Part shown: positions 8,109-16,937 of the stretch, one piece after another
Numbering within the stretch: position 1 is the stretch's first letter
Layout of the letters: every line of letters begins with the position of its first letter
Assembly: GCF_013314895.1 (NCBI RefSeq)
Contig: NZ_JABTYE010000012.1
Coordinates: forward strand, 100,153 to 164,152
Direction: 5' to 3'
Length of the DNA: 64,000 bases
From: Cupriavidus gilardii
GTDB lineage: Bacteria > Pseudomonadota > Gammaproteobacteria > Burkholderiales > Burkholderiaceae
Made by a program: the position numbers and the translations under genes
The notes under the pieces: model-generated
What the model saw: the letters and a program-made list of their open reading frames with translations, nothing else
The model's database searches: none
What the model was told of the DNA's origin: nothing

Positions 8109-8834
8109 TCATGCCGCCTCTTCCAGCGGTGGCGCTTCCTGCCACACCGTCTTGCCGCCGCTGGCCTTGTCGAGGTCCTTCAGCACCGCGGCGTGGGCCG
8201 CCAATTCGTCTTCGGTCGGTTCCAGCACCGGCAGGCGCAGCGCCGACAAGTCGGTCGCCGCGACGGCGGCCGGACCGGCGCCCGCGCTGGCGTCCATCAT
8301 GTCGATCACCAGCGAGTTCTGACCGCGCGTCATCGCCAGGTAGACCTCGGCCAGCAGTTCGGCGTCCAGCAGGGCGCCGTGCAGCGTCCGGTGGGCATTG
8401 CTGACGCCCAGGCGCTCGCACAGCGCATCGAGCGAGTTGCGCTTGCCGGGGAACATCTGGCGCGCTTCCAGCAGCGTATCGATCACGTTGGCGACATGCT
8501 TGCGGAAAGGCGGCAGGCCCAGCCGCTGGAATTCCATGTCGAGGAAGCCCAGGTCGAACGCGGCGTTGTGGATGATCAGCTCGGCGTCCTGGACGTAGTC
8601 GCGGATCTCGTGGACAACCTCGGCGAACTTGGGTTTGTCCGCCAGGAATTCGACCGTCAGTCCGTGCACCGCAATCGCGCCGGCGTCGATGTCGCGCTCC
8701 GGGTTGATATAGAAATGCAGGTTGCGCCCGGTGAGCCGCCGATTGACCAGCTCGACGCAGCCGATTTCGATCAGCCGGTCGCCGGTGGCGGCGTTCAGGC
8801 CCGTGGTTTCGGTGTCCAGTACGATTTGTCGCAT
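8109..8834 (-). CDS. dnaQ: DNA polymerase III epsilon subunit (3'-5' proofreading exonuclease)
   Basis: Proofreading subunit of the replicative polymerase, 241 residues. The DEDDh exonuclease motifs are present: Exo I RQIVLDTETTGL (Asp and Glu near residues 7-9), ELIIHNAAFDLGFLDME (Exo II), and the HRTLHGALLDAELLAEVY block (Exo III, His and Asp). The C-terminal tail beyond about residue 185 would bind the alpha subunit. I start at MRQIVLDTET (8834); an ATG three codons earlier (8843) is equally possible and slightly better placed behind GAG. It lies 10 bp after rnhA on the same strand, so the two are probably co-transcribed, with tRNA-Val downstream. Confidence 0.96.
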   Translation of the reverse strand: MRQIVLDTETTGLNAATGDRLIEIGCVELVNRRLTGRNLHFYINPERDIDAGAIAVHGLTVEFLADKPKFAEVVHEIRDYVQDAELIIHNAAFDLGFLDMEFQRLGLPPFRKHVANVIDTLLEARQMFPGKRNSLDALCERLGVSNAHRTLHGALLDAELLAEVYLAMTRGQNSLVIDMMDASAGAGPAAVAATDLSALRLPVLEPTEDELAAHAAVLKDLDKASGGKTVWQEAPPLEEAA

Positions 8835-8844
8835 GGCGGGCATT

Positions 8845-9294
8845 CTACTCAACCTGGGCGCCGGTGAGGGAGGCGACACCGCGATTCGCGAGTGCATCGG
8901 CTCGTTCGTTGCCCGGATGGCCGTTATGGCCGCGGACCCAGTGCCACGAGACATCGTGCTCGGCGGCCAGCGTGTCCAGCGTCTGCCACAGGTCGGCGTT
9001 CTTGACCGGCTTCTTCTCGGCCGTCTTCCAGCCGCGCGCCTTCCAGCCGCGGATCCATTCGGAGATGCCCTTCTGCACGTATTGGGAATCGGTCCAGACC
9101 TGCACCTTGCAGGGCCGCTTGAGCGCGCGCAGCGCCTCGATGACGGCGGTCAGCTCCATCCGGTTGTTGGTGGTATTGGCCTCGCCGCCGAACAGCTCCT
9201 TGACGTGGCCATTGGCAACCAGAACGGCGCCCCAGCCGCCGGGGCCGGGATTGCCCTTGCAGGCGCCATCGGAATAGATCGTGACTTCTTGCAT
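8845..9294 (-). CDS. rnhA: Ribonuclease HI
   Basis: Enzyme of 149 residues that degrades the RNA strand of RNA-DNA hybrids at Okazaki primers and R-loops. The catalytic carboxylates are visible in family positions: [18 protein letters not shown] (Asp9), [13 protein letters not shown] (Glu), [12 protein letters not shown] (Asp), and the C-terminal [20 protein letters not shown] with the conserved His and Asp. The length is typical. It is followed after 10 bp by dnaQ on the same strand; in E. coli these two genes diverge. The ATG at 9294 lacks an obvious Shine-Dalgarno. Confidence 0.97.
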   Translation of the reverse strand: MQEVTIYSDGACKGNPGPGGWGAVLVANGHVKELFGGEANTTNNRMELTAVIEALRALKRPCKVQVWTDSQYVQKGISEWIRGWKARGWKTAEKKPVKNADLWQTLDTLAAEHDVSWHWVRGHNGHPGNERADALANRGVASLTGAQVE

Positions 9295-9431
9295 CGATGA
9301 AGAGTGCGAACCGGTTCGGCGGATGTCGCCGCAGCCGGGTGTCCGCCGGGGCGGACGCGGTTGGATTCAGGCCGGACCAGGCATGGTCCGGCGGCAAGGG
9401 ATGGAGCGGACGGGGCAGCTGCGCAGGCCGC

Positions 9432-10235
9432 TCACTTTTCTTCGTCGGGCGACTTGCCGTGCGTGCCGTTTGGCGTCGCGACGGGCGCGGCCACCGGCGC
9501 CAGCGCCGCCTTGGGCGTTTTCCAGGCGGGTCCGACCAGCCGGACGTTGCGCACGCGCTTGACCGCCGACAGCATATAGACCGCGCCGAAGATTGGCCAC
9601 CACCGATCGCCCGCCTTCTCCATGAAGGCAGCGCGCTGCAGCCAGCGGTCGGTGCGGTAGGGCGGACAATAGCAGCCGAAGCGGCCGCGGATGATATCGA
9701 AGCCGAGCAGCTTGAGCCAGTCCTTGATGCGCACGAAGCCGATCGACTGGGCGTCGGTCGGCAGGAACGGGTCGGCGCCGAGCCGGTTCAGGCCCTGGCG
9801 CGCGCCCCACAGGCTCATCGGATTGAAGCAGGACACCACCACGCGGCCCTCGGGCATCAGCACGCGCGCGACCTCGCGCAGCACCTCGTGCGGGTCCTCG
9901 GAGAATTCGAGCACATGCGGCAGCGTGACCAGGTCGATGCTCTGTGTATCGAACGGGAGCTCGTCGAAGCGGCACAGCAGCTGGCTGCCGGGCGCGCTGC
10001 CCGTTTCCGCGGCACGGGGGCCGTGCGGGCCGCTGCGGGCGTCCAGCGCCAGCGCGCCGAAGGGCATGCGGTTCTCGCGCAGCGTGTCCAGCACCGGCAG
10101 CCCCAGCTGGACCGCGTGGTAGCCGAAGATATCGGCCACGGTGCGGTCGTACTGGCCTTCCTCCCAGCGCAGCATGTACTGGCCGGGCGCCGAGGCCAGC
10201 CAGTTTTCCCAATCTATAATCGGACGCTTGGACAT
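9432..10235 (-). CDS. Class I SAM-dependent methyltransferase (YafS-like)
   Basis: Protein of 267 residues with a Methyltransf_11-type core: an acidic strand at ALALDARSG (SAM pocket), then [42 protein letters not shown] and a C-terminal VPxxx-free extension rich in Pro/Ala ([18 protein letters not shown]). The target is unknown. Its position next to gloB (divergent) and rnhA (downstream, same strand) is that of yafS in E. coli. The ATG at 10235 was chosen because it gives [13 protein letters not shown]; four more codons are possible from 10247, which would overlap the start of gloB. Confidence 0.85.
   Translation of the reverse strand: MSKRPIIDWENWLASAPGQYMLRWEEGQYDRTVADIFGYHAVQLGLPVLDTLRENRMPFGALALDARSGPHGPRAAETGSAPGSQLLCRFDELPFDTQSIDLVTLPHVLEFSEDPHEVLREVARVLMPEGRVVVSCFNPMSLWGARQGLNRLGADPFLPTDAQSIGFVRIKDWLKLLGFDIIRGRFGCYCPPYRTDRWLQRAAFMEKAGDRWWPIFGAVYMLSAVKRVRNVRLVGPAWKTPKAALAPVAAPVATPNGTHGKSPDEEK
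10215..10220 (+). promoter_or_regulatory. Consensus -10 hexamer for gloB inside the methyltransferase gene
   Basis: A perfect TATAAT lies 26 bases before the gloB start codon, inside the first codons of the divergent methyltransferase gene. The expected start of transcription, near 10227, would leave a leader of about 19 nt carrying AGGAG at 10236-10240. No good -35 hexamer is seen at 17 bp, so the assignment rests on the -10 and its spacing. Confidence 0.5.
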
Positions 10236-10245
10236 AGGAGCACGC

Positions 10246-11046
10246 ATGTTGAGGGTGGAGCCGATCCCCGCTTTCCAGGATAACTATATCTGGGCGATCG
10301 ACGACGGCAATGCCGCCGCCGTGGTCGATCCGGGCGAGGCCGCGCCGGTACTCGCCTATCTGGCGCGGGCGGGGCTGGTCCTGGGCGCCATTGTAATCAC
10401 CCACCACCATGGCGATCACCAGGGCGGCGTGGCGGAGTTGCTGGCGGCCTATCCGACGGGACCCGATGGCGAGCCGGTGCCGGTGATCGGTCCGGCCGCC
10501 GAGCGCATCGGCCATCGTACCCGTGCGGTGCGCGAGGGCGACGAGGTCGAACTGAAGGCACCGGCGCTGCGCCTGCGGGTGCTCGAGGTGCCGGGCCATA
10601 CCGCCGGGCATATTGCCTACACCGGCGAATTGCCCGGCATCGGTCCGGTGGTGTTCTGCGGCGACACGATGTTTGCCAGCGGCTGCGGGCGCCTGTTCGA
10701 GGGCACGCCGGCCCAGATGCTGGCCTCGCTCGACAAGCTCGCGGCGCTGCCCGAGGCGACGCGGGTCTATTGCGCCCACGAGTATACGCGCAGCAATGTC
10801 CGCTTCGCCCGTGCGGTCGAACCCGACAACGCCGCGCTGGCGGCCTGGGATGCCCGCGTCGAGGCACTGCGCGCCGCTGGTGAACCGACCGTGCCGACCA
10901 CCGTCGGCCACGAGCGCGCGGTCAACCCCTTCCTGCGTTCGCGCGAGCCGTCGGTGCGGCGGGCGCTTGCTCGGCAGGGCGCGACGGCGCAAGACGATGC
11001 CGCGGCGTTCGGCGCGCTGCGGGCCTGGAAGGATGGCTTTCGCTGA
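10246..11046 (+). CDS. gloB: Hydroxyacylglutathione hydrolase (glyoxalase II)
   Basis: Cytoplasmic metallo-beta-lactamase-fold thioesterase of 266 residues that hydrolyses S-D-lactoylglutathione in methylglyoxal detoxification. The metal site motif THHHGDH is at residues 52-58; further ligands sit in [22 protein letters not shown] and the CAHEYT segment. The C-terminal HxH substrate-binding region FLRSREP is present. The ATG at 10246 has AGGAG five bases upstream. It runs head to head with the methyltransferase gene, their start codons only 10 bases apart, and mltD follows on the same strand as in E. coli. Confidence 0.95.
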   Translation: MLRVEPIPAFQDNYIWAIDDGNAAAVVDPGEAAPVLAYLARAGLVLGAIVITHHHGDHQGGVAELLAAYPTGPDGEPVPVIGPAAERIGHRTRAVREGDEVELKAPALRLRVLEVPGHTAGHIAYTGELPGIGPVVFCGDTMFASGCGRLFEGTPAQMLASLDKLAALPEATRVYCAHEYTRSNVRFARAVEPDNAALAAWDARVEALRAAGEPTVPTTVGHERAVNPFLRSREPSVRRALARQGATAQDDAAAFGALRAWKDGFR

Positions 11047-11076
11047 CCTGACTGCCGCCGAGTTGCCGCGGGACCG

Positions 11077-11130
11077 CCGCCGTCGTTGCCGCCGTCGTTG
11101 CCGCCGTAGTGGCGCCGTCGTGGCGCCGTA
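11077..11130. repeat. Imperfect 12-bp tandem repeat (CCGCCGTCGTTG)
   Basis: Two exact copies of CCGCCGTCGTTG (11077-11100) followed by degenerate copies (CCGCCGTAGTGG, CGCCGTCGTGG) in the gap between gloB and mltD. It looks like slippage-prone low-complexity sequence; no function is evident. Confidence 0.6.
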
Positions 11131-11250
11131 GGGCGGCCGATCCGTGCGCGGGACCGCTCGCCCTTGGCGGAATGCGGAAAATCCGATTGACGCACGAGCC
11201 GCTTTGTCTTTAGCATCAGCCAATTTTTAGCGTCACGATCCGAGAACTTG

Positions 11251-12936
11251 ATGAGAATTGGTCGATACCTGGCGGCCGTAGCCTGTGCGGCGCTGCTGGC
11301 GGCTTGTGCCAGCACGCCCGTCCCGCCTGATGAAGCCGGCACGGCCGGCTCGCCGACCGCCCTGGCCTCCGCCACCAAGCCCAAATCCGGCCTTCCCCCC
11401 ACCGATCCGCTCAACTCGATCCACCTGCCGCCGACCATTGCGCGCGAGACCGCGCCGATCAATGTCGACGAAGACAGGATCGACTGGACGCTGGGCCAGT
11501 CGCAGGACATCTGGGTGCGCATCCGTCGCGGCTTTTCGATGCCGGACCTGGAAGGCACGCTGGTCGAGGACCGCACGCAGTGGTATGCGGCGCGGCCCGA
11601 CTATATGGAGCGGATGATCGCGCGGTCGAGCAAATACCTGTACCACATCGTCGCCGAGCTCGAACGCCGCAACATGCCGACCGAGCTGGCGCTGCTGCCC
11701 TTCGTCGAGAGCGCGTTCAACCCGGAGGCGGTGTCGAGCGCGAAGGCCGCCGGCATGTGGCAGTTCATTCCGAGCACCGGCAAGCACTACAACCTGAAGC
11801 AGAACATGTTCCGCGACGAGCGCCGCGATGTGCTGGCCTCGACCGAAGCGGCGCTGGACTACCTGGGCCGGCTGCACGACATGTTCGGCGACTGGCATCT
11901 GGCGCTGGCCGCGTACAACTGGGGCGAGGGCGCGGTGTCGCGCGCGATCGCGCGCAACGAGGCGCGCGGGCTGCCGACCGACTACGCCAGCCTGACGATG
12001 CCCAACGAGACGCGCTACTACGTGCCGAAGCTGCAGGCGGTCAAGAACATCGTCAGCAACCCGGCCGCCTATGGCGTCACGCTGCCGCCGATTCCGGATC
12101 ACCCGTATTTCGTCACGGTGACGACCTCGCGCGATATCGACGTGACGCTGGCCGCCAAGCTGGCCAACATGCCGCTGGAAGAATTCCGCGCGCTCAATCC
12201 CTCGTTCAACAAGCCGGTGATCCTGGGCGCGTCGAACCCGCAGATCCTGCTGCCGTTCGAGAACGCCGAGCGCTTCCAGTACAACCTGAACACCTATCGC
12301 GGCGGGCTGTCGAGCTGGACCGCGGTGACGGTGGACGGCCGCGAGCGGGTCGAATCGCTGGCGGCGCGGCTGAACGTCGATCCGGACACGCTGCGCGAGA
12401 TCAACCGGATTCCGAAGGGCATGCGGCTCAAGCCCGGTTCGACCGTGATGATTCCCCGTTCGGGCCGCCACACCGAGGACATCAGCGCCAAGCTGGCGGA
12501 AAACGCGATTCTGGCGATGGAGCCCGACCTGCCCGAGGCGCGCCGGCTGGTGGTGCGCGCCGGCAAGCGGGATACGGTTGCCTCGGTGGCGCGCCGCTAT
12601 GGCGTCTCGGTCAACCAGGTCCGGGCCTGGAACAAGCTGTCCGGCTCCAAGCTGGTGGCGGGGCAGAGCCTGGTGCTGAACGTGCCGGTCAAGCGTGCGC
12701 GGGCCATCGCCGAGCGCGACGACGAGGTGCGGGTGATCCGCGTGTCGGGCAAGGGCGGTCGCGCCGTCAGCGCCCGCCAGCGCGTGGTGGTCGAACCGCA
12801 CGGCAAGGCGGTACGGGCATCATCCCGGGCGTCGGCCAAGCCCAGCGCGAAGGCGTCCGCCGGACGCGCCAGCGTCAAGGCGAGCACGAAGGCCAGCGCT
12901 GCACCCAAGGCCAAGGCGAAGGCCAAGGCCCGCTGA
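11251..12936 (+). CDS. mltD: Membrane-bound lytic murein transglycosylase D with LysM domains
   Basis: Lipoprotein of 561 residues that cleaves peptidoglycan glycan strands to 1,6-anhydro products. The signal peptide ends at lipobox LLAAC (Cys19). The SLT domain (about residues 120-260) contains LLPFVESAFNPEAVSSAKAA with catalytic Glu153, then AGMWQFIPSTG and LALAAYNWGEGAV. Two LysM modules follow, at about 359-405 (ESLAARLNVDPDTLREINRI) and 431-480 (DTVASVARRYGVSVNQVRAW). The last 40 or so residues are a Lys/Ala/Ser-rich basic tail (KASTKASAAPKAKAKAKAR), longer than usual. The ATG at 11251 gives the best signal peptide; a TTG precedes it directly. Order gloB-mltD is conserved with E. coli. 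Confidence 0.95.
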   Translation: MRIGRYLAAVACAALLAACASTPVPPDEAGTAGSPTALASATKPKSGLPPTDPLNSIHLPPTIARETAPINVDEDRIDWTLGQSQDIWVRIRRGFSMPDLEGTLVEDRTQWYAARPDYMERMIARSSKYLYHIVAELERRNMPTELALLPFVESAFNPEAVSSAKAAGMWQFIPSTGKHYNLKQNMFRDERRDVLASTEAALDYLGRLHDMFGDWHLALAAYNWGEGAVSRAIARNEARGLPTDYASLTMPNETRYYVPKLQAVKNIVSNPAAYGVTLPPIPDHPYFVTVTTSRDIDVTLAAKLANMPLEEFRALNPSFNKPVILGASNPQILLPFENAERFQYNLNTYRGGLSSWTAVTVDGRERVESLAARLNVDPDTLREINRIPKGMRLKPGSTVMIPRSGRHTEDISAKLAENAILAMEPDLPEARRLVVRAGKRDTVASVARRYGVSVNQVRAWNKLSGSKLVAGQSLVLNVPVKRARAIAERDDEVRVIRVSGKGGRAVSARQRVVVEPHGKAVRASSRASAKPSAKASAGRASVKASTKASAAPKAKAKAKAR

Positions 12937-12962
12937 AGGGCGGCACCATCGGTAACAACGGG

Positions 12963-12992
12963 AAAGGGCATGCCGAGGGGCGTGCCCTTTTT
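12963..12992 (+). terminator. Intrinsic terminator after mltD
   Basis: AAAGGGCATGCC-gagg-GGCGTGCCCTTTTT: a 12-bp stem with one T-G pair and a T run, 26 bp past the mltD stop codon. Confidence 0.88.
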
Positions 12993-13118
12993 CTTTGGTG
13001 CGGTCGGCCCGGCCGGCCCGGCGCGTGACCTTGTGGACATTGCGGATGGCGAAGCCGGTGCCGGTGGTGGCAAACTGGCGGTCCAACGATAACCGCCGCC
13101 CCAGCGGAGGAGACAGCA

Positions 13119-15011
13119 ATGACCACCACCCGCGCCGTGCACGCGCGCTCCCTCGTCGATCCCGACGCCTTCTGGGCCGAGCAGGCCCGCCGCATCGACT
13201 GGCAGACCCCCTGCGAGCAGGTACTCGACTACAGCCGGCCGCCGTTCGCGCGCTGGTTCGTCGGCGGCCGCACCAATCTCTGCCATAACGCGGTCGACCG
13301 GCATCTGGCCAAACGGGCCGAGCAGCCGGCACTGGTCCATGTCTCGACCGAAACCGACCAGCGCCGCAGCTACAGCTATCGCGAGCTGCACGCCGAGGTC
13401 AACCGGATGGCCGCGGTGCTGCTGGCGCTGGGGGTGCGCCAGGGCGATCGCGTGCTGATCTATATGCCGATGATCCCCGAGGCGGTGTTCGCGATGCTGG
13501 CCTGCACGCGCATCGGCGCGGTGCATTCGGTGGTGTTTGGCGGCTTTGCCTCGGTCAGCCTGGCCGCGCGCATCGACGACGCCAGACCGCGCGTGGTGGT
13601 CAGCGCGGATGCCGGCTCGCGCGGGGGCAAGGTCGTGCCCTACAAGCCGCTGCTCGACGAGGCGCTGCGGCTGGCACAGAGCCCGCCCGAGAAGGTCCTG
13701 CTGGTCGACCGCGGCCTCGCGCCGATGGAGCGTGTTCCGGGCCGCGACGAGGACTATCTGGCCTGGCGCGAACGCGTCGGCGCGACGCAGGTGCCATGCG
13801 AATGGCTCGAATCGAGCGCGCCGTCGTACATCCTCTATACGTCGGGAACCACCGGCAAGCCCAAGGGCGTGCAGCGCGACACCGGCGGCTACGCGGTCGC
13901 GCTGGCCACGTCGATGGAGTACATCTTCTGCGCCAAGCCCGGCGACACGATGTTCTGCACCTCGGACATCGGCTGGGTGGTGGGCCACAGCTATATCGTC
14001 TACGGCCCGCTGCTGGCCGGCATGACCACGCTGCTGTACGAGGGCACGCCGGTGCGGCCCGATGCCGGCATCCTGTGGCAGCTGGTCGAGCAGTATCGCG
14101 TCAACGTGATGTTCAGCGCGCCGACCGCGATCCGCGTGCTGAAGAAGCAGGATCCCGCCTGGCTGACCCGCTACGACCTGTCGAGTCTGCGCATGCTGTT
14201 CCTGGCCGGCGAGCCGCTGGACGAACCGACCGCCAGCTGGATCCAGTCGGCCATCAACAAGCCCGTGGTCGACAACTACTGGCAGACCGAGACCGGCTGG
14301 CCGATCATCGCCCTGCAGCACGGCATCGAGGCGCTGCCCGCAAAGCTGGGCTCCCCTGGGCTGCCGGTGTACGGCTACGACGTGCGCATCGTCGACGAGC
14401 AGACCGGCGCCGAATGCGCGCCCGGGCAGAAGGGCGTGGTGGCGATCGAGGGGCCGTTGCCGCCGGGCTGCATGAGCACCGTCTGGGGCGACGACGAGCG
14501 CTTCGTCAAGACCTACTGGTCCGGCTTTCCCGACAGGCAGCGCTATTCGACCTTCGACTGGGGCGTGCGCGACGAGGACGGCTATCTGTTCATCCTCGGG
14601 CGCACCGACGACGTGCTGAACGTGGCAGGCCACCGGCTTGGCACGCGCGAGATCGAGGAAAGCATTGCCTCGCATCCTGCGGTGGCCGAGGTCGCGGTGG
14701 TGGGCGTCGCCGATCCGCTGAAGGGGCAGGTCGCGCTGGCGGTCTGCATCCTGCGCGACGCCGGGCGCGCCGCCACGCCGCAGGACCGCATGGCGCTCGA
14801 AGGCGAGATCATGCAGACGGTGGACCGCCAGCTCGGCGCGGTGGCGAGGCCGGCCCGCGTGGTGTTCGTCGGCGCCTTGCCGAAGACGCGCTCCGGCAAG
14901 CTGCTGCGACGCGCGATCCAGGCGGTGGCGGAAGGGCGCGATCCCGGCGACCTGACGACCATCGAGGATCCGTCGGCGCTGGCGCAGTTCCGGGAGGCGC
15001 TGCAGGGCTGA
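13119..15011 (+). CDS. prpE: Propionyl-CoA synthetase
   Basis: ANL-superfamily acyl-CoA synthetase of 630 residues converting propionate, ATP and CoA to propionyl-CoA, the entry to the 2-methylcitrate cycle. AMP-binding motif YTSGTTGKPKGVQRD is at about 240-254, the A5-type DNYWQTETGWPI follows, then YSTFDWGVRDEDGYLFILGRTDDVLNVAGHRLGT, and the acetylatable C-terminal Lys594 in KTRSGKLLRR. The family-specific VQRDTGGYAVAL block separates it from acetyl-CoA synthetase. GGAGGAG lies upstream of the ATG. No prpBCD genes are nearby, so it stands alone here. Confidence 0.94.
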   Translation: MTTTRAVHARSLVDPDAFWAEQARRIDWQTPCEQVLDYSRPPFARWFVGGRTNLCHNAVDRHLAKRAEQPALVHVSTETDQRRSYSYRELHAEVNRMAAVLLALGVRQGDRVLIYMPMIPEAVFAMLACTRIGAVHSVVFGGFASVSLAARIDDARPRVVVSADAGSRGGKVVPYKPLLDEALRLAQSPPEKVLLVDRGLAPMERVPGRDEDYLAWRERVGATQVPCEWLESSAPSYILYTSGTTGKPKGVQRDTGGYAVALATSMEYIFCAKPGDTMFCTSDIGWVVGHSYIVYGPLLAGMTTLLYEGTPVRPDAGILWQLVEQYRVNVMFSAPTAIRVLKKQDPAWLTRYDLSSLRMLFLAGEPLDEPTASWIQSAINKPVVDNYWQTETGWPIIALQHGIEALPAKLGSPGLPVYGYDVRIVDEQTGAECAPGQKGVVAIEGPLPPGCMSTVWGDDERFVKTYWSGFPDRQRYSTFDWGVRDEDGYLFILGRTDDVLNVAGHRLGTREIEESIASHPAVAEVAVVGVADPLKGQVALAVCILRDAGRAATPQDRMALEGEIMQTVDRQLGAVARPARVVFVGALPKTRSGKLLRRAIQAVAEGRDPGDLTTIEDPSALAQFREALQG

Positions 15012-15016
15012 GGAGA

Positions 15017-15047
15017 CCGGAACGCGGCCCCGCTGCGCGCGTTCCGG
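15017..15047. terminator. Hairpin terminator between prpE and the convergent effector-like gene
   Basis: CCGGAACGCG (15017-15026), 11-nt loop, CGCGTTCCGG (15038-15047): a perfect 10-bp stem 5 bp after the prpE stop, followed by CCTTCC instead of a clean T run. It could act on both convergent transcripts. Confidence 0.6.
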
Positions 15048-15094
15048 CCTTCCATTGCCGGCGATCGGCCGCCACGCGGCTCGGGCTCGGCTTG

Positions 15095-16810
15095 CTAGCC
15101 GACGGCCGCCGGTACACCGCTGGGTACGGGCGCATCATCGGCATCGCGAATGCCGGTGATCAGCGCCCTGACGATGAACGCCGGCGTCAGCAGCAGACGG
15201 GGTGCGAGCTCGTACAGCATCCCCCGCAACTTCTCGGCCGCCGATCGGGGAATCGGCGGCGCGCCGCGGTCGCATCGCGCCAACGGCGCAACGGGACGGA
15301 GCACCTGATAACGGGCCTGCAAGGGCAGCCTTGCCACGGACCCATGGAACCGTGCGATAACGTTCGCGTGCCCCGCCTGCGCCGCCGCTGCCAAGCCGCA
15401 CTCACCTTCGCTCGAGTAAGCCATCAGCAATTGCGTGCGCAGCTCGACCGGCATGTCGTTCATGACTTGAAACACGTCTTCGAGGTCGTCGGCCCGGCCC
15501 GCCTTGCAGATCTCGTGGAGCGCGCTGCCGCCTCGGGCGTTGGCCGCCCGCATCAGCGGGTAGTGCCAGTAGTCGGGCAGCGTCTTCACCAGCTCCCAGT
15601 AGCGTTTGAACAATGTTGTCCTTCCCCGGATCAGCGCGGTGTAGAGGCCGGTCGTCCCGTTGGTATGGCGTGCCAGCAGCAGCTCGGCGCGTGTGTCGTC
15701 GTCCAGGCCTTGCAGCAGCGCGCCATACTCGGTCAAGGTCTGCGGATCACCGGATTGCATCGCGAAATACAGCGCCGGCGCCTTGTAATGGTCGGTGAGG
15801 CACCGTATTCGCTTCGCATCGGGCAGCGCCTGCAGGGCTTCGACGATACGACGCATGCCGTCGATGCAATCGAAACCGATCAGAAAGCACACCACCGCGG
15901 GGGACGGAAAGGGAATATCCCCGGACACCGGCCTGGGGCCCAGCGGCGGCAGCGTGGGGCCGCATCGCAGCGACTGCATTTCGTCTACGCCGATACTCAG
16001 CATCACCGCTGTATCGCCTCGGTCGCGCCCGTACCACGCCAGCGAGGCAGGCGTCAGGAAGCGAAGCGCCTCGATGGTCTCGACGTGGGACAGCTTCTCG
16101 TACTTGATGCGGCAGTGTGTCGCGGTTTGATTGGGATCGTAGAAGCTGATGCCATATGTCACCCGCTTCTCCCCGGCCGCCTGCTTGCGCTTCAGGCCAA
16201 CCGCGCAGGCATGGGTATGAAGGAGCAGGCTGATGCCCCTGACGGTTTCGCCGCGGCGCGCCATCTTCCTGAACTCCCGGGCAAATTCCTTGCCCCAATC
16301 CTCGGGGTTGACGATCCGGATCTTGCATAACCGGTGGACCGCCACGTCCACCGCGCGAGCCGCCATGCCGACGTTTGCGCGGATGCCTTCCGGGCTGCGC
16401 AGGGTTTCGTAGTCGGGCTTGAAGCGGGGCGGCGTCAACAAGGACGCCAGCCAATGACCCGCAAGGCGTCCGCAGGTGACAGGTACCTCGTCGATCGCCG
16501 CGCGCACCGCGCCATTGAGCTTCACGCCTGCATCGCCGTCGCGGCATTGGTGGCAAATCTGCTTGAGGACGTCGCGTTGCAGGCGGTGTACCGTCTCCTG
16601 GATGGCGGGCAGCTGCGGATCAGGATCCGGAGACGATGAAGAGACTGCCAGATGGCCGTTTTGCACGGCAATCTGATAGTGCCGATCCCCCAGGACTAGC
16701 AGGCCTCTACCGAATCCGCACCACGGTCCGACATGGCAGGCGCGCAGGTCCTTCAGGTCCCGACATTCCACTGCCAGCGAAATGATCGGGGGGGCGAAGA
16801 GTTGTGGCAT
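15095..16810 (-). CDS. Predicted ShET2/EspL-type effector: cysteine protease domain plus ankyrin-like repeats
   Basis: Protein of 571 residues. The N-terminal half resembles the ShET2 enterotoxin/EspL2 type III effector family: PVTCGRLAGHWLASLL (Cys113), LLLHTHACAVGLKRK (His200) and YGISFYDPNQTATHCR (Asp225). The Cys-His and His-Asp spacings (87 and 25) are close to those of the EspL catalytic triad as I recall it (84 and 22). Residues about 335-490 contain at least four ankyrin-like units (KAPALYFAMQSGDPQTL, GTTGLYTALIRGR, GGSALHEICKAGRADDL, GECGLAAAAQAGHANVI), matching the EspL layout. The start at 16810 has a near-perfect GGAGGAGGTG Shine-Dalgarno; the frame continues upstream without it. 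It diverges from another effector-like gene. No secretion genes are in the window. The family call is from memory of motifs and needs a profile search. Confidence 0.6.
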   Translation of the reverse strand: MPQLFAPPIISLAVECRDLKDLRACHVGPWCGFGRGLLVLGDRHYQIAVQNGHLAVSSSSPDPDPQLPAIQETVHRLQRDVLKQICHQCRDGDAGVKLNGAVRAAIDEVPVTCGRLAGHWLASLLTPPRFKPDYETLRSPEGIRANVGMAARAVDVAVHRLCKIRIVNPEDWGKEFAREFRKMARRGETVRGISLLLHTHACAVGLKRKQAAGEKRVTYGISFYDPNQTATHCRIKYEKLSHVETIEALRFLTPASLAWYGRDRGDTAVMLSIGVDEMQSLRCGPTLPPLGPRPVSGDIPFPSPAVVCFLIGFDCIDGMRRIVEALQALPDAKRIRCLTDHYKAPALYFAMQSGDPQTLTEYGALLQGLDDDTRAELLLARHTNGTTGLYTALIRGRTTLFKRYWELVKTLPDYWHYPLMRAANARGGSALHEICKAGRADDLEDVFQVMNDMPVELRTQLLMAYSSEGECGLAAAAQAGHANVIARFHGSVARLPLQARYQVLRPVAPLARCDRGAPPIPRSAAEKLRGMLYELAPRLLLTPAFIVRALITGIRDADDAPVPSGVPAAVG

Positions 16811-16937
16811 GGACACCTCCTCCAGGTTGGGAACGGGGAAGCGTATCGGTGCGCGAGGCGAGGCGGCGCGTGCGATGGCCTGAACGGGGCTGGCAGATTG
16901 CAGAAAGCGAAAGCTTCGTATTTGAACAGTAAGTAGG

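Noticed and set aside
9367..11223. Open frame of 618 codons on the minus strand across gloB and the methyltransferase
   Set aside because: Arg/Pro/Ala-rich translation in another frame of well-supported genes; high GC keeps such frames open by chance.
16811..16937. hrp box (TTCG-N16-TTCG) between the effector-like genes
   Set aside because: One TTCG is present at 16915-16918, but no partner at the required spacing on either strand; only the short CGAA-agc-TTCG dyad remains.
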